Made by a program: the position numbers and the translations under genes
Origin: Acidobacteriota bacterium
GTDB lineage: Bacteria; Acidobacteriota; Terriglobia; Bryobacterales; Bryobacteraceae
DNA length: 7,586 bases
Assembly: GCA_016871135.1 (NCBI GenBank)
Contig: VFZQ01000244.1
Location: forward strand, 1-7,586
Reading direction: 5' to 3'
Shown here: piece after piece, positions 1-4,901 of the stretch
Layout of the letters: each line of letters begins with the position of its first letter
How positions within the stretch are numbered: position 1 is the stretch's first letter
The notes under the pieces: generated by a model
Database searches by the model: none
Told to the model about the DNA's origin: nothing
The model's input: the letters and a program-made list of their open reading frames with translations, nothing else

Positions 1-237
1 ATCATTCAGTCCGAACGTTTCGGAACAAGTCTCTCGCAAGCACTCAAGGTGTATGCCGATGCTTTGCGCATGCGCCGCAAGCTACGCGGAGAAAAAGCGG
101 TTGGCGAAGCCGGCATCAAGATGGTGCTCGCGACGGTTGTGTTCATTCTGCCCGTCGTGTTCATCATCACCCTTGTGCCTGCGATGCTCACCATGCTGAA
201 CAACCTGCGTGGCGGCATCGGCGCCTCGGCGCGCTAG
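1..237 (+). CDS. TadC-like type II secretion system F-domain protein, C-terminal part (5' end outside window)
   Basis: The reading frame is open from base 1 and ends at TAG 235-237, giving 78 visible residues; the true start lies left of the window. The visible part begins in the conserved segment of the T2SSF domain (QSERFGTSLSQAL, then YADALRMRRKLRGEKA), followed by one long hydrophobic helix at about visible residues 41-62 (VLATVVFILPVVFIITLVPA) and a short basic tail. This order, a cytoplasmic helical bundle with an 'E-R-F-G-x-S' motif, an Arg-rich amphipathic stretch and a final membrane helix, is typical of TadC, the inner-membrane platform protein of Tad (Flp) pili. In that family it works with the TadA ATPase and TadB to assemble pili or secrete protein. 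The other Tad genes would be expected to the left. The stop codon overlaps the stop of the convergent RidA-like gene. The general GspF/PilC family is an alternative, but the short C-terminus after the last helix favours TadC. Confidence 0.87.
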   Translation: MIQSERFGTSLSQALKVYADALRMRRKLRGEKAVGEAGIKMVLATVVFILPVVFIITLVPAMLTMLNNLRGGIGASAR

Positions 238-1322
238 CCCTTCCACGCCACCAACGACACTTGCTCAAGCATAGGAAACTTGCCATCGGCAGTGGCCTTG
301 CGCTCGACAGGCTTCATCGCCTGCACTGTCGTGCGCGTGGGCGGCATCGCGCTGAAGTAGCTGCCGTAGACGCCGTTCATCTTTGAGAACTCGGTGAGGT
401 CGTCGACGTATACGTTGGCCGCGACGCAGTGCGAAAAATCGATGCCCGTCTCCTCTAGCCCGTCGAGCAAATTCCGCATGGTCTGCCGGACCTGATGCTC
501 AACCGACGTTGCGTAAATCCCCGCGTGCGGTCCTGGAATGAAGCCTGACTTGGCAGATAGGTAAAACGTGTCGCCCGCCCACACGCCGGGGCTTGCGGTT
601 CGGCTCGGCGCCATGTTGCGCGGCCGCACCACGCGCCGGTTCGCCAGATCACGCACGGCGACTCCAGTGAGTGTGACGTTCACGCCCGGGGGCAGGGAAT
701 CGACCAGCATCGACGCGCGCGCCGGCGCGTTGCCGGCGTCGAAGTACGGCGCGTAGACTTCGTTCAATTGTGCGAGTGTCGTGCCGTTGGAGCAATAGGC
801 GTTTAGGAAGGCGAAGTGGCCAGGGTCGATGCCCACGGCCTTCGCGCGTTTGGCGAGATTCTCCATCGCAATCGCGGGCGTCGCACCGCTGATACCGCCG
901 AAGTACAATCGCCCGCCCGCTTCCCGCACATCGGCGTGCGGCGATTTCGCTCCCTTCGCGACCACGGCGTTGAATTCGGTCGGCGTTTCGGTTGGCATGC
1001 GCGCCACACCTAGCACAGCGTGCGCCGGGCCGCCGCCAGGGAACGCCTCTTCCCATAGCCGAGCCAATTGCGCGTAGTTCTTCATGTCGGCGAGGTAGAA
1101 CTGCCCGTAGACGATGTCAGCCATCGACAGGCCGCCGGCCTCGACGATTGACCGGACGTTGGCGATGGTGTTGCGGACCTGCGTGTCGAAGTCCGGTGGG
1201 ATGTCGCCGTTCGGCATGCGCGCGCCTTGGCCGCTGACGTAGAGAAAATCGCCGGTGATGATACCGGGAGTGTAGGGGCCGACAGGCTTCGGGCCATTCG
1301 AAGGAACGACGGACTTTTTCAT
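234..1322 (-). CDS. Triple-domain RidA/YjgF/UK114 family protein
   Basis: This 362-residue protein starts at ATG 1320-1322. No signal peptide is seen, so it is probably cytoplasmic. Domain 1 (about residues 5-124) opens with the RidA signature VGPYTPG...LYVSGQG and holds the helix 'TQVRNTIANVRSIVEAGG'. Domain 2 (about 127-224) is shorter and diverged but repeats the pattern (GGRLYFGGISG, then YAPYFDAGNAPARASMLV). Domain 3 (about 230-361) repeats it again (GDTFYLSAKSG, HQVRQTMRNLLDGLEETG, VYVDDLTEFSKMN, PPTRTTVQ). Canonical RidA is about 130 residues, forms a homotrimer and hydrolyses reactive enamine/imine intermediates made by PLP enzymes, using an Arg in a 'PxR' motif (Arg105 in E. coli). 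Here that position is His101 in domain 1 but Arg202 and Arg330 in domains 2 and 3. The Glu of the family's C-terminal 'EIEAIA' strand is not clearly kept in any domain. Substrate and activity cannot be assigned. The spacing between start codon and the purine-rich upstream stretch is poor, so the ribosome site is not convincing. Confidence 0.88.
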   Translation of the reverse strand: MKKSVVPSNGPKPVGPYTPGIITGDFLYVSGQGARMPNGDIPPDFDTQVRNTIANVRSIVEAGGLSMADIVYGQFYLADMKNYAQLARLWEEAFPGGGPAHAVLGVARMPTETPTEFNAVVAKGAKSPHADVREAGGRLYFGGISGATPAIAMENLAKRAKAVGIDPGHFAFLNAYCSNGTTLAQLNEVYAPYFDAGNAPARASMLVDSLPPGVNVTLTGVAVRDLANRRVVRPRNMAPSRTASPGVWAGDTFYLSAKSGFIPGPHAGIYATSVEHQVRQTMRNLLDGLEETGIDFSHCVAANVYVDDLTEFSKMNGVYGSYFSAMPPTRTTVQAMKPVERKATADGKFPMLEQVSLVAWKG

Positions 1323-1380
1323 CTCTATTCAGGATATGACGGCTTGGCCCCGGTTTCTCACGGGATGCGCAATACGAGTC

Positions 1381-2103
1381 ATGCAGATCCAACGTTTTGT
1401 CTTGTCACTCCTGGTTTCGGCGGTTCTTCCGGCCGCTACGCTCAACGTCACGAATAACTTTGCGTATTGGAACTCTCAGGTCACTGGCGCGGTGACCGAC
1501 GACTTCAACACCATTGGCTTCACCGGTTCCGGATCCGCCTCACCGTGGGCGACGCGCAACAGCGTCACCTACTCGGTGGACCGCACTACCGATTCCAATT
1601 CTTACATCGCGTCCCATTCAGGCGGCGTCTACATGCCGACCGGCGTCATGCGCGTCTCAGGGACCCTGAATGGACAACTGACCAACATCGTCTTTATGCC
1701 CGCGTTTCCAACTAGCGCCATCGCTTTCAATCACTCGAGTTGGCGTGGCCATATGGTTCGATTCGACTTGACGTTCTCCGATGGCTCGAGCTACGGCTTC
1801 CTCGCCAACACAGCCCTCCATACAGCAGCCGTGCAAAATGGCACAGCCCCTCCGGGCTACACCGGTTTTCTATCGGATGTTCTGATCACCTCGATTCGAA
1901 TGGAGTCGACCGTGGTTCCGAACGACGCATTCTCTCGCGGTCTTTCCTGGGACAACCTGGCCCTCGCCACCGCCAATCAACCGCTCGACGGCCCCGGAGC
2001 AATCGTCGGCGGATTCCAAACGACCACGAACACGCCCGAACCCTCTGCCGCCGCGCTGGCGCTGCTCGGCCTCGCCGCCGTCGTTTCGAAGAGGCGAGTG
2101 TAA
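1381..2103 (+). CDS. Secreted PEP-CTERM sorting-domain protein
   Basis: The product is 240 residues if started at ATG 1381. An in-frame ATG at 1336 would add 15 residues, but starting at 1381 places a short basic/hydrophobic signal peptide (MQIQRFVLSLLVSAVLPAA) right at the N-terminus with a plausible cleavage site before TLNVT. The C-terminus carries the tripartite sorting signal: PEP, a hydrophobic helix (SAAALALLGLAAVVS), and basic KRR three residues before the end. In the known system an exosortase/archaeosortase-type membrane enzyme cleaves at this signal, and substrates are usually exported to the surface or extracellular matrix. The mature middle part is rich in Ser, Thr, Asn and Gly, has no cysteine, appears to be beta-strand rich, and contains SWDNLALA shortly before the tail, a pattern common in jelly-roll-like PEP-CTERM proteins. 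I do not recognise a specific function. No exosortase gene is in the window. It diverges from the RidA-like gene and runs toward the DUF218 gene with a 25-base gap. Confidence 0.9.
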   Translation: MQIQRFVLSLLVSAVLPAATLNVTNNFAYWNSQVTGAVTDDFNTIGFTGSGSASPWATRNSVTYSVDRTTDSNSYIASHSGGVYMPTGVMRVSGTLNGQLTNIVFMPAFPTSAIAFNHSSWRGHMVRFDLTFSDGSSYGFLANTALHTAAVQNGTAPPGYTGFLSDVLITSIRMESTVVPNDAFSRGLSWDNLALATANQPLDGPGAIVGGFQTTTNTPEPSAAALALLGLAAVVSKRRV

Positions 2104-2128
2104 AAGTCAAAACGAGAGCGTTCGACGG

Positions 2129-2719
2129 CTACAGCCCCGCCCAATCCGCGAGGGTCTTCGACCACTCCATATACAGCGTCTTCTGAAACGTGCGCGAGGT
2201 CCACCACTTTGACGCGTCGAAATCTTCGGTCGGTGCGGCGGTCATCCTGACGTCGATGTCCGTCCAAATCCGGCGCAGGATTCGTCCGGCGCGTTTGGTG
2301 TGAAAATCGCTCGTCACTACCAACACCGACTTGCATCCGGCCGCCTTAAGTTTCGGATGCAATTCCCGAGCCTCGCTCACTGTCGAGTTCGCGCGATTCG
2401 GCAAACCCACGAATGGCACATCGCCATAGCCGAGGCGCTTCGCGAACGGTATGGCTAGCTCATCCTCGGTCTGATCGAACGCGCCGGCCGGCCCACTCAC
2501 GAATATCTGCCTGCCGAGACCCTTGCGATACAACTCGGCCGCGGTCGTAATCCGTTGTCCGCGGAAATCTCCAGCCAGCACAAATAGGCAATCCGAAGCC
2601 GCCGGCGGCGGCGATTCCACCAAATAGCGCCCTACCGGCGCGAGCACTACACCGGGTGCGAGCCAAGCACCCAAGGCCGTGACCGTCATTAGTGCAACCA
2701 ACCAGCGAAACAGACGCAA
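2129..2719 (-). CDS. DUF218 (SanA/ElyC/YdcF-type) membrane-anchored protein
   Basis: This 196-residue protein starts at TTG (2717-2719), preceded by the purine-rich GAGAAG six bases upstream, which lies inside the end of the preceding gene. A single N-terminal hydrophobic segment (about residues 6-28) looks like a membrane anchor or uncleaved signal. The rest is a DUF218 domain with its usual landmarks: VLAGDFRGQRITTAAELY (48-64, with Asp51, Arg53 and Arg56), the central ANSTVSEARE (110-119), and VLVVTSDFHTKRA (132-144, with Asp138, His140 and Arg143), followed by a C-terminal Trp-rich helix. Family members SanA and ElyC of E. coli are linked to envelope permeability and peptidoglycan or lipid-carrier homeostasis; a biochemical reaction is not firmly established. 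It is the last gene of the minus-strand block, three bases after the PH-like gene, so translational coupling is likely. An internal ATG at residue 11 is a less likely start because it would cut into the membrane segment. Confidence 0.88.
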   Translation of the reverse strand: MRLFRWLVALMTVTALGAWLAPGVVLAPVGRYLVESPPPAASDCLFVLAGDFRGQRITTAAELYRKGLGRQIFVSGPAGAFDQTEDELAIPFAKRLGYGDVPFVGLPNRANSTVSEARELHPKLKAAGCKSVLVVTSDFHTKRAGRILRRIWTDIDVRMTAAPTEDFDASKWWTSRTFQKTLYMEWSKTLADWAGL

Positions 2720-2722
2720 CGG

Positions 2723-3286
2723 TTACTTCTCGTTTGACGGGCGGCGCGAATCCAAATGCCCGACCGTCTTCAGCACTTGAAGTAAACGTTCGACCTCTGC
2801 CTCGTCTTCCGGACGCAGCAATTGTTGGCGCGGCGACGCCGTCTGGCGCCGGTCGACACTGGCCGGCGGCAACGCTTCACCCCAGAACTGCAGCCACGGG
2901 ATGCCGTCAATGTACGCCTCACGCGCATTTCGCCGTAGGTGCCGCAGCAGGCCGTTCGCCGAGTCGAGATCGCCCGGATAAAGCAGCATCAGCTTCTCGT
3001 CGTTGACCAGTGTCAGGTAAACGGCCAGCGGCGAAATCCAACCCGTGCGGTCGACGCGCCGGATGTCGATCCACGGAATCGCACGCCGCCCAACGATGAG
3101 GTACTGCTCCTGCACTTCGATGACGGGACGGAACGCCATCACCAGAACCGCGGCTGCGGTAACGAAAAACAGCACCGCGCCGATCAGGGCGATCAACCAC
3201 TCGGTGGCGAATAACGCGGAAACAAACGCCAGCGCTGCGGCGATCAATCCAGCGGTCAAGTATTGCCGAGAGGGCGCGTAACGCAT
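2723..3286 (-). CDS. Two-helix membrane protein with bacterial PH-like domain
   Basis: This 187-residue protein starts at ATG 3284-3286. Two adjacent hydrophobic helices (about residues 10-29 and 31-52) form a hairpin, after which the chain becomes soluble. Residues about 53-120 (FRPVIEVQEQYLIVGRR, IPWIDIRRVDRTGW, YLTLVNDEKLMLLYPGDL, then a helix ANGLLRHLRRN) have the strand pattern of bacterial PH/YdbT-like domains: a line resembling 'v...gl.v.....ipw.dI..v', then a strand pair, then a closing helix. The C-terminal part (about 121-187) is charged and probably flexible or helical. The specific function is unknown. Proteins of this architecture are membrane-bound with the PH-like domain probably facing the cytoplasm; that topology is inference. 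It sits between the pgsA-like gene (45-base gap) and the DUF218 gene (3-base gap), so a role in the envelope or membrane lipids is suggested only by context. No strong Shine-Dalgarno is visible at the usual distance; a GAAGG lies too far upstream. Confidence 0.72.
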   Translation of the reverse strand: MRYAPSRQYLTAGLIAAALAFVSALFATEWLIALIGAVLFFVTAAAVLVMAFRPVIEVQEQYLIVGRRAIPWIDIRRVDRTGWISPLAVYLTLVNDEKLMLLYPGDLDSANGLLRHLRRNAREAYIDGIPWLQFWGEALPPASVDRRQTASPRQQLLRPEDEAEVERLLQVLKTVGHLDSRRPSNEK

Positions 3287-3331
3287 GTGCTTTACCGTAC
3301 ACCTTCAGACTAGCGCTGACGGATCGCGGCG

Positions 3332-3844
3332 TCAATCGAGCTTTTTACGAATTATGATGGCGTAGTGGCCGGCGCTTACGAACGCCAGCGCGGCGGTGGC
3401 ATAAAAGAATGGCGACGGATCGGCTGGCCACTCCAGCAAAATCGATCCCGCCGTCAGCAGTTGCAGGAAGGTCGAGGCCTTTCCGAACACCGACGGCGGA
3501 AACTCGGTTACCCGTCCGGCGCGCTTCAGGATTATCGCCGCGACCAGAATCGCCACGTCGCGCAGCATGACCAGCGCCACCAGCCAGACGGGCATGTAAC
3601 CCATGTAACCCATCGTCAAGAACACGGTGACAAGTAGCGTTTTGTCGGCGATCGGGTCGGCCACCGCGCCAAATTTCGACGTCCATCCAAACTTGCGCGC
3701 CAGCGTTCCGTCGATGGTATCGGTCATGCCGATGCAGAAAAACAGGATCAGCGCGTGCGGTAAATCGCGTTGCAGAATCAGCCAGACCACCACCGGCGTG
3801 GACAGTAGCCGCAACACGGTGAGAACGTTCGGAATATGACGCAC
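3332..3844 (-). CDS. pgsA: CDP-alcohol phosphatidyltransferase, PgsA-like
   Basis: I chose the GTG at 3842-3844, giving 170 residues that begin MRHIPNVLTVLRL, because family members start a few residues before the conserved 'xIPNxLTxxRxxxxP'. The frame stays open further upstream inside lpxC, but that extension is hydrophilic, unlike the family, and only reflects overlap with lpxC. The catalytic CDP-OH-P signature is complete: Asp42-x2-Asp45-Gly46-x2-Ala49-Arg50-x8-Gly59-x3-Asp63-x3-Asp67, the metal- and CDP-binding site. Several membrane helices flank it (about 13-24, 30-40, 70-92, 94-107, 124-137, 148-165), and VFGKASTFLQ at 119-128 matches the 'GKxKTxxQ' region of PgsA. PgsA makes phosphatidylglycerol phosphate from CDP-diacylglycerol and glycerol-3-phosphate in the inner membrane, the first committed step to PG and cardiolipin. 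Another CDP-alcohol transferase substrate (for example cardiolipin synthase type) cannot be excluded. The gene starts four bases after the lpxC stop and lacks its own clear Shine-Dalgarno, pointing to coupled translation. Confidence 0.85.
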   Translation of the reverse strand: MRHIPNVLTVLRLLSTPVVVWLILQRDLPHALILFFCIGMTDTIDGTLARKFGWTSKFGAVADPIADKTLLVTVFLTMGYMGYMPVWLVALVMLRDVAILVAAIILKRAGRVTEFPPSVFGKASTFLQLLTAGSILLEWPADPSPFFYATAALAFVSAGHYAIIIRKKLD

Positions 3845-3848
3845 GGCG

Positions 3849-4727
3849 CTAAACGGCGACGGCTTCGAAGGCGGGGTCGAGCGTGAACGTTTCGTAGAGA
3901 GAAGGATCGGCCATGATCCGATGCACCAGCGCTGCGTGCATGGCGTGTCCGGCGCGCTCGGCGACCACGCGGCCCAACAGCGGCCGGCCAATCAGAGCCA
4001 GATCGCCAATCAAGTCCAAAATCTTGTGCCGGCACGGCTCGTCGTCGAACCGCAGTCCGCCGTCGTTCCGCACACCCGACTCGGCGAAGCACACGGCGTT
4101 GTCGAGCGACGCACCGCGAATCAGCCCCATGTTGCGCATTGCGTCGAGCTCATTTTCGAACCCGAACGTCCGCGCAGGAGCGATTTCGGTCCGGTAATTC
4201 TCCGGCGTCAACTCAATCTCCATCGACTGCCGTCCGACTTTCGGATGCGGAAAGAAAATATCGCAACGCAGCGAGAACGTATCAGCCGGTTCGATAACAA
4301 TCTTCTTATCGCCATGAACGTGTGTCACCGGTTTCCGCACCCGCAAATACCGGCGCCGGCGCTTCTGGACAACCACGCCCACCTCGCTGATTCGGTCGAC
4401 AAACGGTTTGCCAGACCCATCTAAAATCGGCACTTCGAGGTTGTCGATCTCGATCCACGCGTTGTCGATTCCGGTCGAATAAAGGACCGACAGGAGATGC
4501 TCGGTGGTTGAAATCAGGACGCCTTGGCGCATTAAACTTGTGGCATACGAAACGCGTGCCACATGCTGCCAGGACGCCGGCAGGGCGAAGTTGTCGAGGT
4601 CGGTGCGAAGGAAGACGATTCCAGTACCCGCGGGCGCCGGGCGGATCTTCATACGAACAGCTACACCGTGGTGCAATCCAACGCCCGAGAACTCGACGGG
4701 CCGTGCAATGGTCTGTTCAAAGGACAA
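3849..4727 (-). CDS. lpxC: UDP-3-O-acyl-N-acetylglucosamine deacetylase
   Basis: LpxC removes the acetyl group from UDP-3-O-acyl-GlcNAc, the committed step of lipid A synthesis, in the cytoplasm as a zinc enzyme. The 292-residue length is typical of the single-function enzyme (about 300). Visible signatures are ITARPVEFSGVGLH-like N-terminus (IARPVEFSGVGLHHG), STTEHLLS with Glu76 and zinc ligand His77, VPILDGSGKPFVDRI (99-113), ARTFGF (185-190), GLIRGASLDNAVCF (201-214), and RHKILDLIGD (233-242) with zinc ligands His234 and Asp238 and Lys235. GHAMHAALVH (260-269) contains His261, equivalent to the catalytic His265 of E. coli. All catalytic positions are present. The start is TTG 4725-4727, not ATG; it is fixed by a perfect AGGAGG eight bases upstream and by the family N-terminus (SFEQTIARPVEFSGVGLH). 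The gene heads a likely four-gene envelope operon and is divergent from polA. Confidence 0.97.
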   Translation of the reverse strand: MSFEQTIARPVEFSGVGLHHGVAVRMKIRPAPAGTGIVFLRTDLDNFALPASWQHVARVSYATSLMRQGVLISTTEHLLSVLYSTGIDNAWIEIDNLEVPILDGSGKPFVDRISEVGVVVQKRRRRYLRVRKPVTHVHGDKKIVIEPADTFSLRCDIFFPHPKVGRQSMEIELTPENYRTEIAPARTFGFENELDAMRNMGLIRGASLDNAVCFAESGVRNDGGLRFDDEPCRHKILDLIGDLALIGRPLLGRVVAERAGHAMHAALVHRIMADPSLYETFTLDPAFEAVAV

Positions 4728-4735
4728 TGAGCGGG

Positions 4736-4741
4736 CCTCCT
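4736..4741 (-). promoter_or_regulatory. Shine-Dalgarno of lpxC deciding a TTG start
   Basis: The minus strand reads AGGAGG here, a full-length anti-16S match, with eight bases (CCCGCTCA) before TTG 4725-4727. No ATG or GTG is in a comparable position and frame, so this site fixes the unusual start codon. Confidence 0.85.
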
Positions 4742-4768
4742 AGTCTGTTTCGCAAATCGAAGTGTAAC

Positions 4769-4785
4769 ACAATTCCAAAAATTGT
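4769..4785. repeat. Inverted repeat overlapping the lpxC -10 region
   Basis: ACAATT (4769-4774), a five-base spacer CCAAA, then AATTGT (4780-4785) form a perfect 6-bp inverted repeat. The right arm overlaps the candidate -10 element of lpxC and the left arm covers its predicted transcription start, the usual place for a repressor operator. In this AT-rich spot a chance match is also possible. Confidence 0.4.
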
Positions 4786-4809
4786 ATCCCATTGATTTGA
4801 AATAATTTA
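4781..4809 (-). promoter_or_regulatory. Candidate promoter for the lpxC operon
   Basis: On the minus strand a TACAAT at 4781-4786 matches the -10 consensus at five of six positions. Seventeen bases upstream, TAAATT (4804-4809) is a poor -35. The surrounding 60 bases are markedly AT-rich compared with the rest of the window, as expected for a promoter. Transcription would begin near 4774 and leave a leader of about 45 bases with the lpxC Shine-Dalgarno. A weaker alternative -10, TACACT, lies closer to the gene. Confidence 0.45.
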
Positions 4810-4830
4810 CGCCGCTGTTGTGTGTTGTAT

Positions 4831-4869
4831 TTGACACGACTCCGCAGAGGCTACGTTGCCGAATTGACA
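4831..4869 (+). promoter_or_regulatory. Candidate polA promoter region with a duplicated TTGACA
   Basis: Two perfect TTGACA hexamers lie at 4831-4836 and 4864-4869, each followed by CG, 33 bases apart. The first is paired only with a weak -10 (TACGTT at 4852-4857, 15-base spacer). The second has CAGAAT at 4887-4892 with a 17-base spacer, but that would start RNA next to the polA Shine-Dalgarno and leave almost no leader. At least one is likely the polA -35, but which one is not clear. Confidence 0.4.
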
Positions 4870-4893
4870 CGCTCGCCCAGACACGCCAGAATC

Positions 4894-4897
4894 GGAG
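4894..4897 (+). promoter_or_regulatory. Ribosome binding site of polA deciding the start
   Basis: CGGAGA with core GGAG (4894-4897) lies four bases before ATG 4902. This supports the start at MPRLFLIDSF rather than the in-frame TTG at 4818, whose 28 extra residues do not resemble any PolA N-terminus and would cover the promoter region. Confidence 0.7.
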
Positions 4898-4901
4898 AAC
4901 C

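Noticed and set aside
649..1056. 135-residue minus-strand frame within the RidA-like gene
   Set aside because: It is a shifted frame of the same strand, Arg-rich and without family features, while the main frame shows three clear RidA-type patterns.
1336..1380. Earlier ATG for the PEP-CTERM protein
   Set aside because: It would put 15 residues ahead of a complete signal peptide; the AGGA before it is too close to the ATG to act as a normal ribosome site. It remains a minor possibility.
2919..3335. 138-residue minus-strand frame overlapping the PH-like gene
   Set aside because: It is a frame-shifted shadow with Arg/Ser-rich composition; the true frame has membrane helices and a folded-domain pattern.
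3593..3610. Tandem 9-base repeat CATGTAACC x2
   Set aside because: It encodes Met-Gly-Tyr repeats inside a membrane helix of the pgsA-like protein; only two copies and in frame, so most likely a minor coding repeat.
3845..3991. Upstream extension of the pgsA-like gene to an ATG at 3991
   Set aside because: The 49 extra residues lie inside lpxC, are Pro/Ser/Trp-rich and unlike the family; the GTG at 3844 gives the conserved N-terminus directly.
4818..4901. Earlier in-frame TTG start for polA
   Set aside because: The added 28 residues have no PolA similarity, contain the promoter candidates, and the ATG at 4902 has a good Shine-Dalgarno.
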